DNA of 37,938 nt from Methanothrix sp. (GTDB taxonomy: Archaea > Halobacteriota > Methanosarcinia > Methanotrichales > Methanotrichaceae): positions 1 through 37,938 of the forward strand of contig JARYLI010000016.1 in NCBI GenBank assembly GCA_029907715.1, given 5' to 3'. Positions 8,255 through 17,704 of this stretch are shown here, in pieces (the first letter of the stretch is position 1; each line of letters begins with the position of its first letter). The notes under the pieces were generated by a model. The model saw nothing but the letters and a program-made list of their open reading frames with translations. It searched no databases and had not been told where the DNA came from. The position numbers and the translations under genes were made by a program.

Positions 8255-9553
8255 ATGGAAATGAAGCTGGATCCCTGGGGCACATCTCAGATCGAAGATT
8301 ACTCAAAGCTTTTCGAGGAGTTTGGAATCTCGCGATTCGAGGAGATTCTGCCGGAGATCGACGATCCACATCCCTACATGAGGAGGCGCATCATATTCGG
8401 GCACAGAGATTACGATGTCGTTCTCAGGGCGATGAAGGAGCGCAGGCCCTTTGCGGTCATGAGCGGCTTCATGCCCAGCGGCAGAGCGCACTTCGGACAC
8501 ATGATGGTGATGAACGAGATCATATGGCATCAGAGGCATGGCGCGGATGCATTCGTCGCCATCGCAAACATGGAGGCGCATGCCGTGCGCGGGATCAGCT
8601 GGCAGAGGTGCAGGGAGCTCGGGATCAACGATTACATCGTGAGCCTCATAGCGCTCGGCTTCGAGCCCACAGGCCACATATACTTCCAGTCAGAGAACTA
8701 CAGGATGAGAGATCTCGCATTCGAATTGGCTGCAGAGACGAACTTCTCAGAGGTGAGTGCAATCTATGGTTTCTCCGGAGAGACCTCCATCGGCCACATG
8801 GAGAGCGTGATGGCTCAGGGCGCGGATATACTCCATCCGCAGCTTCCAGACTACGGGGGTCCTAAGCCTGTTGTTGTTCCGGTGGGATCTGACCAGGACG
8901 CGCATATGAGGCTGACCAGGGATCTCGCATACAGGATGCGAAAATTTCTGGTCGAGCAGAGGGAGGGATACATAAGCATCCGGGGGAAGGCTGCAGGCAC
9001 GGATCTCATCACAGCGGCTGCAAATGCTCTGATCGATGCCGGATACAGGATCAGGCAGTACTCAGAGCACATAGATCTCTTCGATGGTGACAGCGCTGAG
9101 AGGATCGATGAACTCATAAGAGAGGTCGAGGTGAAGAACGGCGAGTTCGGCTTCATCCCCCCAGCATCGATATACCACAGGTTCATGACCGGGCTGACAG
9201 GCGGAAAGATGTCGTCCAGCCGGCCTGAGAGCCACATAGCGCTGACGGAAGATCCTGAGGAGGCCGCGAACAAGATAATGAAGGCGATAACCGGAGGGAG
9301 GCAATCCTTGGCTGAGCAGCGGCGCTATGGCGGAGAGCCTGAGAGGTGTGCCGTCTACGAGTTCCTGCTCTTCCACCTCGCTGAGGATGACAGGGAGCTG
9401 GAGGAGCTGTACAGGGAATGCAGAAGCGGCAGGCAGATGTGTGGCTCGTGCAAGAAGAATGCCGCAGCCAGAATCAGGGAGTTCCTCAGAGAGCATCAGA
9501 GCGCCCGCAGGGATGCCATTCACAGGTTAAAGGAGTTCGGGCTGAAGCCTTGA
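8255..9553 (+). CDS. trpS: Tryptophanyl-tRNA synthetase
   Basis: Class I aminoacyl-tRNA synthetase that attaches tryptophan to tRNA(Trp). Class I signatures are present as H79-F-G-H82 within PSGRAHFGHMM and the KMSKS-type loop K318-M-S-S-S322. 432 residues from this start is a normal archaeal length. A further in-frame ATG lies at 8231, but it sits against the TATA box. The opening MEMKLDPWG resembles archaeal TrpRS N-termini. The C-terminal domain contains CGSCKKNAAARIREFL, a small Cys pair often seen in archaeal members. The gene appears monocistronic. Confidence 0.93.
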   Translation: MEMKLDPWGTSQIEDYSKLFEEFGISRFEEILPEIDDPHPYMRRRIIFGHRDYDVVLRAMKERRPFAVMSGFMPSGRAHFGHMMVMNEIIWHQRHGADAFVAIANMEAHAVRGISWQRCRELGINDYIVSLIALGFEPTGHIYFQSENYRMRDLAFELAAETNFSEVSAIYGFSGETSIGHMESVMAQGADILHPQLPDYGGPKPVVVPVGSDQDAHMRLTRDLAYRMRKFLVEQREGYISIRGKAAGTDLITAAANALIDAGYRIRQYSEHIDLFDGDSAERIDELIREVEVKNGEFGFIPPASIYHRFMTGLTGGKMSSSRPESHIALTEDPEEAANKIMKAITGGRQSLAEQRRYGGEPERCAVYEFLLFHLAEDDRELEELYRECRSGRQMCGSCKKNAAARIREFLREHQSARRDAIHRLKEFGLKP

Positions 9554-9969
9554 TCTGAGCTCTTCTGCTCCGGCTTACCCTCCACGAAACCCGAGTTTGT
9601 GCCCCTCATCATGTTGGCGGATCAGCGGGATGCGGCTCGAGTGAATCTGCATCGATGTTGCCCCCTCGATGGTATCTGGACCATTGAGATCCTGATCTCT
9701 CAGAACTGCTCATGGATCATCCCGCAGGAGATCACCAATTTCCCGGTGTCTCCATCAGATGATCCATACAGCCTCCTTCAGGTCATCGACATTGAATCAT
9801 GGATGTACTTTTTGCACCATATTTGACGCCTACCGGTCTTCCCGGATCTCCTGCAGGATCTCTTCACGGACAAAAGAGAAATAATAAAAGATGGTAATTG
9901 ATCAGTTAGGATTCAGGCTTTCATGCTCCGCCACAGAATGGAGGCGGTCGGACGGGACAGATAGAGAAG
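9554..9969 (+). other. 416-base gap with no supported gene
   Basis: No convincing gene, RNA or repeat was found. The minus strand has short peptide-like stretches broken by stops (around 9780-9600), which could be a decayed gene that I cannot identify. The right end holds an A/T-rich segment near 9871-9890 (ATAATAAAAG) that might be the promoter of the downstream KaiC-like operon, with an estimated leader of about 60 bases. Confidence 0.4.
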
Positions 9970-10626
9970 ATGCCCACGGGGATTCCTGGGCTGGATGAGA
10001 TGCTGGAGGGCGGGATACCGGTACCTTCCAGTGTTTTGATCGCTGGGGAGACCGGCAGCGGAAAGACGACCCTGTGCATGCAGTACCTCTTCAAGGGAGC
10101 GGAGCTTGGTGAGCGCGGGATATACTTCATGGCCCTCAGCGAGCCTGCCGATCTGATGCTCAGGTTCATCTCCACCTACGAGTTTGTGGATCACAGACAC
10201 TTCGGCACCCTGATAAGATACGTTGATCTCGGGGAGGTGATCGAGAGGGGTGATGAGGACGAGATCCTGGAGCTGATGGATCGTGAGGTCAGGAGCTTTC
10301 ATCCCAGAAGAATAGTCATAGACTCCCTGCCCTTCCTCAGAACGGTGCTGAGGGATGGTTACAGCAGATTTCTCTTCAGGCTGGGCGCCATGATGAAGAG
10401 CTGGAACAGTGTGGTCCTGATAACAGCCGAGTCCAGATCGAGCACCCCGTATCCGCAGGATATCGCCTGCATAACGGATGGGGTGATAATACTGTATAAC
10501 ATGGAGATAGGCAGGACCAGAAGGCGATCCCTGGAGATACTCAAGATGATGGGAACATCCCACCGCGCTGGGAAGCATGCTCTCGATATAACTTCGAAGG
10601 GCATCACGGTTTACCCGGGACTGTAG
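9970..10626 (+). CDS. Single-domain KaiC/RadA-like ATPase
   Basis: 218-residue RecA-superfamily ATPase of the KaiC/GvpD type. It opens with TGIPGLDEMLEGGIP, typical of these proteins, then Walker A GETGSGKTT (residues 26-34) and Walker B RIVIDS with D118. There is only one ATPase domain and no added sensor domain. Many archaeal KaiC-like proteins are thought to act in signal transduction. Its stop is 3 bases before the next gene, and that gene overlaps the membrane receptor gene, so the three form one operon. I therefore infer a role downstream of that receptor. The ATG at 9970 follows GAGAAG, and no better start is visible. Confidence 0.8.
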   Translation: MPTGIPGLDEMLEGGIPVPSSVLIAGETGSGKTTLCMQYLFKGAELGERGIYFMALSEPADLMLRFISTYEFVDHRHFGTLIRYVDLGEVIERGDEDEILELMDREVRSFHPRRIVIDSLPFLRTVLRDGYSRFLFRLGAMMKSWNSVVLITAESRSSTPYPQDIACITDGVIILYNMEIGRTRRRSLEILKMMGTSHRAGKHALDITSKGITVYPGL

Positions 10627-10629
10627 GCC

Positions 10630-10842
10630 ATGACCATATCAACAAAAGGATTATTTGAGCAGGTCGAACTGTGGGTGCTGGCCTTCATAATAGCCGTGGC
10701 TCTGTTCAACTGGCCGCTCCTCTCGATACCCAGCCCCGATGAGAGGATACTGGGATTCCCCGAGCGACTGGTTTACATCCTGCTGGTGTGGCTGCTTGTG
10801 ATCCTCTGGGCATACATCTTCGACAGGAGGGGTTCCAGGTGA
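10630..10842 (+). CDS. Two-helix membrane peptide preceding the SLC5 receptor
   Basis: 70 residues with two hydrophobic segments (about 12-28 and 46-63) and a basic C-terminus (FDRRGSR), predicted as a small inner-membrane protein. It starts 4 bases after the KaiC-like gene, and its TGA stop overlaps the GTG start of the next gene, so the two are translationally coupled. Small peptides in front of SLC5-type transporters or sensors are known in bacteria (for example upstream of CbrA). By analogy this may be an accessory subunit. No family is assigned with certainty. Confidence 0.75.
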   Translation: MTISTKGLFEQVELWVLAFIIAVALFNWPLLSIPSPDERILGFPERLVYILLVWLLVILWAYIFDRRGSR

Positions 10843-13800
10843 GCGCGCCGCTGTTCGCATTCGCTCTCATGGTCTCCTACCTCCTGCTGCTGAGCTTAAT
10901 AGCATACTACGCGGACAGACAGAGGCAGGCCGGCAGGAGTATAGTCTCAAATCCATATGTCTATGCGTTATCCCTGGCGGTGTACTGCACAGCATGGACA
11001 TTCTATGGAAGCATCGGTAGAGCTGCGACAAGCGGCCTGGAGTTTCTCACGATATACATCGGCCCTACACTTGCGATGCTCCTTGGATGGGTGATGATAC
11101 GCAAGATAGTCCGGATATCAAAGGAGTACCGTCTCACATCTGTCAGCGATTTCATAAGCTTCAGGTACGGCAGAAGCTACGCCATAGGCGCAATAGTGAC
11201 CGTTGTGAGCCTGATGGTCGTCATACCGTATGTCGCACTCCAGCTCATCGCCATATCCAGCTCAATACAGATAATAAGCGGCGGAGAGACGTTCTGGGGT
11301 ACAAAGCTTGTCGTGGCAGTCCTGCTCGGCATATTCGCGATAATCTTTGGAGCGCGCCATCTCGATCCGATGGAGCGGCACGAGGGTCTTGTCGCAGCGG
11401 TCGCATTCGAGTCCATAGTCAAGCTGACTGCGTTCGTTATCGCTGGCGCCTACATCACATGGGGTATATTCAACGGATACTCTGAGATAATAGACCGTGT
11501 CCTGTCAACAGAGGAGTTCTCGCATCTCATCAACATAGATTACACATCCTGGTTCTCGCTCACGCTGATATCCTTCTTCGCCGCATTTCTCCTCCCCAGA
11601 CAGTTTCACGTCATGGTTGTTGAGAACGCTGATGAATCGCATATACGAAAGGCGATGTGGCTCTTCCCGCTTTACCTCCTTCTGATAAACCTCTTCGTTC
11701 CAGCGATAGCCGGCGCCGGTATGATTCTGGGCGTTCCCGGCGTGGAGGATATGTTTGTCATAGAGATCCCCTACTTGATGGGCAACATACCTCTCGCTGC
11801 GCTAGTGTTCATAGGGGGCGCTTCTGCAGCCACTGCGATGGTGCTGGTGGACAGCGTTGCAGTCGGTCACATGATGCTGAACGAGCTCGAGCTGCCATAC
11901 CTCATGAGGTATATAGGGAGGGGCAGGGGTCTCCCGGGTCTTCTGCTCAACGCCAAGCGCATCAACATCCTTCTGGTGGTGGCGCTTGGATACCTTTACT
12001 CCAGAGCCGTCGAGTACCAGAGCCTTGTTGATATCGGTCTGGTATCATTCGTGGCCGCAAGCCAGATGGCGCCGGCTGTGATTGGAGGTCTCTACTGGAG
12101 AAGAGGCAGCAGGGAGGGGGCGATCGCAGGCATGAGCGCAGGGTTTGTGCTCTGGATATACACCGCGCTTGTTCCCACAGTTGCCAAGGCCGGCTGGCTC
12201 TCACAGTCGATCTTGGAATCAGGCCCGTTCGGGATATCTGCGCTCATCCCGACAAACCTTTTTGGCGTGGATCTGGACCCCTGGTCGAACTCGGTGTTCT
12301 GGAGCCTCTTCGCGAACGCAGTACTGTATGTGCTTCTCTCACTGATGAGCACCCCGACGCCTGAGGAGAGGGTCGAGGCAGAGGGGTTTGTTGAGATATT
12401 CAGCGAGAGGAGGGGCGCGATCCCGATCGAGCGGCCGGCCATAAGATTGGGAACAGTTGATGAGGTCGAGTCGATGCTGGCCAGATACATCGGGGCAGAG
12501 AAGGCCAGGATGCTGATAGACGCGGATCTTGCAAGGCTTGGCGTCTCAAGGGAGAAGGTCGATGCCAGGCACCTCCTGGACCTCTGGGATCACGTGGAGA
12601 GGGTTCTCACAGGATCGCTTGGCACATCAACAACTAGGATCATAGTGGAGGAGCAGATCACGCCCAGGCCGGTTGCTGAGAGAATTGGAGCTGCTCCGCT
12701 GAAATTCAGGCTCGAGCCTGGGAAGATATACTTCTCAGCTGAGAAAGCATACGAGATCTTCACGGATCAGGTGACGCACGGGTTTGAGGGGCTGTGTGTC
12801 ACACGGAGACCGCCGGAGGATGTGAGGAGCAGGTGTGGTCTAAGGGAGACACCGATCATATGGCTGAACCCCAGGAGAGAGGGCAGGGAGAAGCAGATAT
12901 CCCCCACGAACCTTCCGCTTCTCTTCCTCACTATAAAGACATTCGTCGAGAGCAGCAGGAAGGGCGTGATACTTCTGGACAATCTTGAGCATCTCGTGCT
13001 TGCCAATGAAAATGTGATACCTGAGGAGGACGTGCTGGATTTTGTAAATCAGCTTGAGAATCTCGTTCGCAGAACAAACGCCAGGCTCATCCTGGCGGAT
13101 TCGCCCGACTACATCGGCTTCTGTGGTGTATCCGAGGTGGAGCCTGTGGAAGTAAAAGGGCTGATATTCACTGCAGGCCCGCTGCCATCGTATCTCCTCA
13201 GGGCGTTCATACTTGCCATAATCGCGGGGACGAGATCTCCTGAGGCTGCAATGGATATCGCCAATTCTGTTCTCAGCGAGCAGTCAGGGATCGCAGAGGG
13301 TGCATCTTGCGATCCCGACATGCGTGGCAGGGGCCTGATCGAGATCGATACGCATTGCAAGATCACGAGAAGGCATTTCTTCACGATACTAAGGCGCATC
13401 TGCGCCTCTGTGAGCAGAACAGATCCCGGCTTCGATTCTGTAAAGGTACTGAGGCCGCTCATCGACAAGTACGGATTCAGCATCTACGAGCTGATACTGA
13501 ATCCAGGAACGACATATGCGATCGAGGAGGACAAGCCGGTTCGGTGCTTCGAGATTTTCAGCGAGCTGATCCACGCAGGGCTCGATGGGCTGTGCATATC
13601 AAGGTACAACCCGGAGAGCCTCCGTGAGAAGTACGGGATCTCGCCCGAGAGGGTCATATGGCTCACGCAGAAGACGGAGGAGGGAAAGTTCAGATCCGTG
13701 GATCCCACGAACTTCCCGAGGCTCAGCTCGATGATATCAGATTTCCTGAGGAGAGCTGAGTACCCTGTGATACTCATGGAGGGTATCGGCTACCTTATAA

Positions 13801-13958
13801 CACAGAGCAACTACGAGACCGTGCTGAGGTTCATTCAGTCGCAGAGGGATGAGGTCTCACTTAGGGGGGCTGTGATGCTCGTGCATATCGATCCGCTCTC
13901 TCTCGACACAAAGGAGCTCCACAGGCTTGAGGGCGAGATGGAACAGCTGAAGCTCTGA
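10839..13958 (+). CDS. SLC5-type transporter/receptor fused to STAC and two DUF835 domains
   Basis: 1039-residue fusion. Residues ~1-500 form a sodium:solute symporter (SLC5) fold with about 13 membrane helices, with typical blocks such as YCTAWTFYGSIGRA and VSDFISFRYGRSYA. Residues ~537-600 (VDEVESMLARYIG ... GSLGTSTTRIIVE) match the STAC linker that joins SLC5 to histidine kinases in bacterial CbrA-like proteins. No kinase follows. Instead there are two DUF835-like domains (~622-790 and ~883-1039), each with GL.(T/S)R..PE...R..G and IIWL/VIWL cores. The start is GTG 10839, chosen from the 4-base overlap with the preceding stop and an AGGAGGGG ribosome site. I infer a transport-coupled sensor; the ligand is unknown. 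Confidence 0.85.
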   Translation: MSAPLFAFALMVSYLLLLSLIAYYADRQRQAGRSIVSNPYVYALSLAVYCTAWTFYGSIGRAATSGLEFLTIYIGPTLAMLLGWVMIRKIVRISKEYRLTSVSDFISFRYGRSYAIGAIVTVVSLMVVIPYVALQLIAISSSIQIISGGETFWGTKLVVAVLLGIFAIIFGARHLDPMERHEGLVAAVAFESIVKLTAFVIAGAYITWGIFNGYSEIIDRVLSTEEFSHLINIDYTSWFSLTLISFFAAFLLPRQFHVMVVENADESHIRKAMWLFPLYLLLINLFVPAIAGAGMILGVPGVEDMFVIEIPYLMGNIPLAALVFIGGASAATAMVLVDSVAVGHMMLNELELPYLMRYIGRGRGLPGLLLNAKRINILLVVALGYLYSRAVEYQSLVDIGLVSFVAASQMAPAVIGGLYWRRGSREGAIAGMSAGFVLWIYTALVPTVAKAGWLSQSILESGPFGISALIPTNLFGVDLDPWSNSVFWSLFANAVLYVLLSLMSTPTPEERVEAEGFVEIFSERRGAIPIERPAIRLGTVDEVESMLARYIGAEKARMLIDADLARLGVSREKVDARHLLDLWDHVERVLTGSLGTSTTRIIVEEQITPRPVAERIGAAPLKFRLEPGKIYFSAEKAYEIFTDQVTHGFEGLCVTRRPPEDVRSRCGLRETPIIWLNPRREGREKQISPTNLPLLFLTIKTFVESSRKGVILLDNLEHLVLANENVIPEEDVLDFVNQLENLVRRTNARLILADSPDYIGFCGVSEVEPVEVKGLIFTAGPLPSYLLRAFILAIIAGTRSPEAAMDIANSVLSEQSGIAEGASCDPDMRGRGLIEIDTHCKITRRHFFTILRRICASVSRTDPGFDSVKVLRPLIDKYGFSIYELILNPGTTYAIEEDKPVRCFEIFSELIHAGLDGLCISRYNPESLREKYGISPERVIWLTQKTEEGKFRSVDPTNFPRLSSMISDFLRRAEYPVILMEGIGYLITQSNYETVLRFIQSQRDEVSLRGAVMLVHIDPLSLDTKELHRLEGEMEQLKL

Positions 13959-14177
13959 GGTTCTCGCTGAGGCCGGATTCGCTTGTCGAACTGCATAGGC
14001 AATCCGTGGACATGTGTGATCCTCCAGCGCCTCCAGCTCTGTGAAGAATTCAGAATATCAGGGGCCTCTTCAGGAGGTCTCTGGCTGTTTCTAGACGGAT
14101 TCATATAACCACCTGGGGTGCGAGGGTGGCGGAAAATCCGGTCTTCAAGCTGGAGATGAGGCGTACCCAGCCTGGAG

Positions 14178-15344
14178 TTATTTATCGAACATGGCCCTGA
14201 GGATCGTTCCGATAAAAGAGAGATCCGGCGCCAGCATCATCAGAATCCGGAGCAGCACGCGGCTCGGCCTGTCGATATCGCCATGGCTCTCTATCGCTCT
14301 TACGACCTCCGGCCTGGAGGCGATCTTTCTTATCATCATATCGATATCCTCATCGCTCATGCGTCTCAGGATATCGTTGACCTTCATGCCCAGAGAGATC
14401 TCTCTGCCGATAGCGGATCTCCATTCGCGCTCGTATCTCTCAAGCTGCCCTCCATTTAAAACATGCTCAGCTGCAACCCTTCCGGCGATGCGGCCGCAGA
14501 TTAGACCGGGGTACACGCCGCCGCCGGATGTGGGCTTCACCTGAGCTGCGGCATCCCCGACAACGAGCATGCCATCTGCAACTGTTCTATCGGGCGGGCC
14601 GAGCGGCAGTCCTCCAACAACAACTGAAACCGGAGAGCCGCGGATTCTATCTTTTATCCTCTCAGAGCTCAGGAACCTCCTGAGGTGGAAGCATGCGCTC
14701 TCTGTGGCGCAGAGGCCCACTCTCGCTGAGCTTCTGGATATCGGGATCACCCATGCGAAGAGGCCCGGCGCGATATCCCTCCCCAGGTGCACCTCCACAG
14801 ACTCGATCTCATCCACATCAAAAGGCACCTCAACCTGTGCGCCGGAGAGAATGCGTTTTGGAGGGGGGATGCCCGAGCGTCTGGCTATCGATGCCCTCAC
14901 CCCCTCAGCAGAGATAACAGCGCGTGCTGCGATCTCTTTATCGCCCATCTCCAGAACCGTCAGATCTCCAGATCTTCTCAGGGACTTCACATGCGCGCCA
15001 AACGTTATCTCAACCCCATGACGCGCAGCCGCCACCGCCATACTCCTGTCGAAGAGCCTTCTATCGACAGCCCACGCCCTGATATCCGGCGACCTGAAAG
15101 AAAGCCTGGAGCCGTCCGGGGAGATGAATACAGCGCCTCTGAAGGGATTCAGGAGGAAGCCCTCCGCCCGTATCTCCGATGCCTCAAGCGCTCTGATTCC
15201 GAGGAGGCCGGCGCACTGAACAGGATATCCTATGGCCCGGTGCTCCTCCAGGAGGATGGTGGTGGCCCCACAGATGGCCGCATGCTTCGCTGCCATCAGC
15301 CCTGCAGGACCTCCACCTATCACAGCGACATCAAAGCGATCCAT
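14178..15344 (-). CDS. Geranylgeranyl reductase-family FAD protein
   Basis: 388-residue flavoprotein of the geranylgeranyl/digeranylgeranyl-glycerophospholipid reductase family, which saturates isoprenoid chains of archaeal lipids. Seen: the N-terminal dinucleotide fold IGGGPAGLMAA (residues 9-19), the YPVQCAGL block near residue 40 typical of the family, and the second FAD motif VVGDAAAQVKPTSGGG. The ATG at 15344 gives the standard start. It is divergent from the alanine dehydrogenase gene, 48 bases away. A second member of the same family lies at 20689-21795, so substrate (lipid or quinone side chain) cannot be told apart from sequence alone. Confidence 0.88.
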   Translation of the reverse strand: MDRFDVAVIGGGPAGLMAAKHAAICGATTILLEEHRAIGYPVQCAGLLGIRALEASEIRAEGFLLNPFRGAVFISPDGSRLSFRSPDIRAWAVDRRLFDRSMAVAAARHGVEITFGAHVKSLRRSGDLTVLEMGDKEIAARAVISAEGVRASIARRSGIPPPKRILSGAQVEVPFDVDEIESVEVHLGRDIAPGLFAWVIPISRSSARVGLCATESACFHLRRFLSSERIKDRIRGSPVSVVVGGLPLGPPDRTVADGMLVVGDAAAQVKPTSGGGVYPGLICGRIAGRVAAEHVLNGGQLERYEREWRSAIGREISLGMKVNDILRRMSDEDIDMMIRKIASRPEVVRAIESHGDIDRPSRVLLRILMMLAPDLSFIGTILRAMFDK

Positions 15345-15392
15345 CTCACACAGCTAAGATTATCTTCCATAACATCTTTTTGTGTGCTGGTG

Positions 15393-16373
15393 TTGAGCTT
15401 GGAGATACTCTGGCTTTCAGAAGATAACGTGAGATCTGTTCTGACCATGGAGGAGGCCATCCCGGCTGTGGAAGCTGCATTCGCAGAGCATGGCCTGGGG
15501 AACGTTCAGATGCCACCGAAGTCGTATCTCTACTATGAGCATGGAGATCTCAGAACGATGCCTGCATACATAAAAAAGCTAGAAGCGACAGGTGTCAAGA
15601 TTGTCAACTCTCACCCAGGGAACCCGGAAAGGGGGATGCCCTCGGTGATGGCCGTGGTCGTACTGAACTCTGTCGAGACCGGAGCACCGCTGGCACTGAT
15701 GGGCGGCACATACCTCACAGCGGTGCGCACTGGAGCTGCAGGCGGGATCGCGGCGAAGCACCTTGCGCGCAGAGAGTCGAGCGCCGTGGGCATCATCGGC
15801 GCTGGAGCGCAGGCGAGGACCCAGATCATGGCCCTCTCAAGGCTCTTCGATCTTGAGGTTGTGAGGGTCATGGATAAGAGCCATGAGCGCGCGAGGGCGT
15901 TCGTCTCAGATGTGAAGGGTTTTCTGGGATGCGATTGTGTTCCCGTGAGCGATGGAAGGGACGCATGTGAGTGCGATATACTCGTCACAGCCACCCCCTC
16001 GAGGGCGCCTGTTGTTCTATCAGACTGGGTGAGGGACGGGACGCACATCAACGCGATCGGTGCTGATGCTCCTGGAAAGCAGGAACTTGATCCCAATTTG
16101 CTGAAACGCGCCAAGGTGGTCGTCGATGATCTCTCTCAGGCGATCCACTCCGGCGAGGTGAATGTCCCTATATCCAGGGGAGAGTACAGCGGCGATGAGA
16201 TACACGCCCAGCTCGGGGAGATTGTTGCCGGGAAGATGCCAGGGAGGGAGAACGAAAGGGAGATAACGATCTTCGACTCCACAGGCCTGGCCATCCAGGA
16301 TATTGCCGTGGCCAGCTTGGTTTACAGAAAGGCGAGAGAGCTCAATATCGGTACCGTGCTGGATTTCATATGA
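15393..16373 (+). CDS. ala: Alanine dehydrogenase / ornithine cyclodeaminase family
   Basis: About 326 residues of the mu-crystallin fold. The best match by eye is archaeal NAD-dependent alanine dehydrogenase (pyruvate + ammonia to alanine). Indicators are MPPKSYL near residue 40, conserved K69 (GVKIVN), the Rossmann loop GIIGAGAQARTQ near residue 134, GADAPGKQELDP, and DSTGLAIQD towards the end. No ATG is available. GTG 15384/15390 and TTG 15393/15399 are all in frame, and I took TTG 15393, which yields MSLEILWLSED. Ornithine cyclodeaminase is the alternative, but the GADAPGKQEL segment favours alanine dehydrogenase. DUF1638 and thioredoxin genes follow in the same direction. Confidence 0.85.
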   Translation: MSLEILWLSEDNVRSVLTMEEAIPAVEAAFAEHGLGNVQMPPKSYLYYEHGDLRTMPAYIKKLEATGVKIVNSHPGNPERGMPSVMAVVVLNSVETGAPLALMGGTYLTAVRTGAAGGIAAKHLARRESSAVGIIGAGAQARTQIMALSRLFDLEVVRVMDKSHERARAFVSDVKGFLGCDCVPVSDGRDACECDILVTATPSRAPVVLSDWVRDGTHINAIGADAPGKQELDPNLLKRAKVVVDDLSQAIHSGEVNVPISRGEYSGDEIHAQLGEIVAGKMPGRENEREITIFDSTGLAIQDIAVASLVYRKARELNIGTVLDFI

Positions 16374-16422
16374 GCTGAGGAAGCATTTTCATGAAGAAGT
16401 TTCCGCCAACCCAGGAGGTTCT

Positions 16423-17013
16423 ATGAGCAGAGCGGAGTACTCCATGGTCGCATGCGGCGTCTTCAGAAAAGAGATCGAGAGGATCTCGGAAGATCTGGAT
16501 TTCTCATTTGATCCCCTTTATTTGGATCCAGGTCTGCATGTGGATTTCGATGAGCTGGCGCTTAGGCTGAGAGAGGCGCTGGAGTCATGTAGAGATGAGA
16601 GGACCATCGTGGTCTACGGCGCCTGCCATCCCAGGATGGACGACCTTTTGAGAGGATTCAGAGCCGAGCTTATAGACTGCCAGAACTGCATAGACGCTTT
16701 CATAACAAGGCGCGAGGTTGAGAGGATAGCATCAGAGGGGCTCTACTTCTACCTGACCCCGGGATGGGTCGATTGCTGGCGCGAGATATTCCGGCGACTC
16801 GGCTGGGGCATGGAGGAGGCCCGCCTGGAGATGGGATCATTCAAAGGAGTGATATTCATCGACACGCTCGGAAATGCAGACGCCTACGAGAAAGATCTCC
16901 TGGAGTTCATGGACTTCACGCTCCTTCAGTACAGCATAATCCCCGGAAAGCTTGATCACTTCAGATCGCTCATATCTGATGCGGCGAAGAGGCTGGAGGT
17001 TCGTTATGGATGA
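16423..17013 (+). CDS. DUF1638 protein
   Basis: 196 residues of the DUF1638 family, common in methanogens and some anaerobic bacteria but without established function. Seen: an N-terminal ACGVFRKEIE, a DPGLHVDFDEL block, YGACHPRMDDLL, a CQNC pair and TPGWVDCW. The conserved His/Cys residues suggest metal or cofactor binding (inference). ATG 16423 follows a good GGAGGT ribosome site. It starts 49 bases after alanine dehydrogenase and overlaps the thioredoxin gene by 8 bases, so the thioredoxin may be its redox partner. Confidence 0.85.
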   Translation: MSRAEYSMVACGVFRKEIERISEDLDFSFDPLYLDPGLHVDFDELALRLREALESCRDERTIVVYGACHPRMDDLLRGFRAELIDCQNCIDAFITRREVERIASEGLYFYLTPGWVDCWREIFRRLGWGMEEARLEMGSFKGVIFIDTLGNADAYEKDLLEFMDFTLLQYSIIPGKLDHFRSLISDAAKRLEVRYG

Positions 17014-17422
17014 GCTGGATGAGATAAGGAGAAAGAAGCTCGAGGAGCTGAAGCGTGAGCTGGCCGCGAGGTCGCAGGGGATGCCCACGATAGAATACCC
17101 GGACAGGCCGGTTCTGGTGACCGACAGCAGCATCGATGCTGGGATAAAGCAGTATCCTGTATTCGTGGTCGACTGCTGGGCGGAGTGGTGCGGGCCGTGC
17201 AGGGCCATCGCGCCTGTGATAGATGAGATGGCGCGCGAGCTTAAGGGGCACGTCGTCTTTGGAAAGCTGAATGTGGATCAGAATCCGCTCACATCAAGAA
17301 AATACGGCATCACCGCAATACCCACGCTCCTGGTCTTCAGGAACGGCAGGCTCGTCGACAGGCTTGTGGGAGCATATCCTAAGCAGATCCTGATGAGCAG
17401 GATCAAGAAGCATCTGGATTAG
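17006..17422 (+). CDS. Thioredoxin with N-terminal extension
   Basis: 138 residues, with a thioredoxin fold from about residue 48 and the active site W61-C-G-P-C65. VDQNP follows, and the cis-proline segment AIPTLLVF lies further on. The first ~45 residues are a charged helical extension (MDELDEIRRKKLEELKREL) not found in minimal thioredoxins. The ATG at 17006 has GGAGGT upstream and overlaps the DUF1638 stop by 8 bases, showing coupling. It is a general dithiol reductant; the target is unknown, though the overlap hints at DUF1638. Confidence 0.92.
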   Translation: MDELDEIRRKKLEELKRELAARSQGMPTIEYPDRPVLVTDSSIDAGIKQYPVFVVDCWAEWCGPCRAIAPVIDEMARELKGHVVFGKLNVDQNPLTSRKYGITAIPTLLVFRNGRLVDRLVGAYPKQILMSRIKKHLD

Positions 17423-17704
17423 ATCGCATCGAGCGCTCCAGAGAAGATTCCTGGAAAGAACACATCGAAGTGACATCAACGCATCAATTAAACTTGACAT
17501 TGTTCTCTACTACTATCTCCCGGTAACGTTAAAATAAAATATTTTTAATTTATATTGCCTTCTACTTTAGAAAGGGGGTAGACGGTAATTGAGGTTTGAT
17601 TTGAGGAGGCGAGATCTTTTTGTGTTTATAACTATATTGAAATAGATTTGTATGAAGTATAACAATATTTTCTGGGTTGGGGCATGCGGCTTGGTAAAGT
17701 CGAT

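Noticed and set aside
15356-15366. AAGATTATCTT palindrome between the divergent reductase and alanine dehydrogenase genes
   Set aside because: Perfect but short and A/T rich. Distances do not fit either start well, so it was not called an operator.
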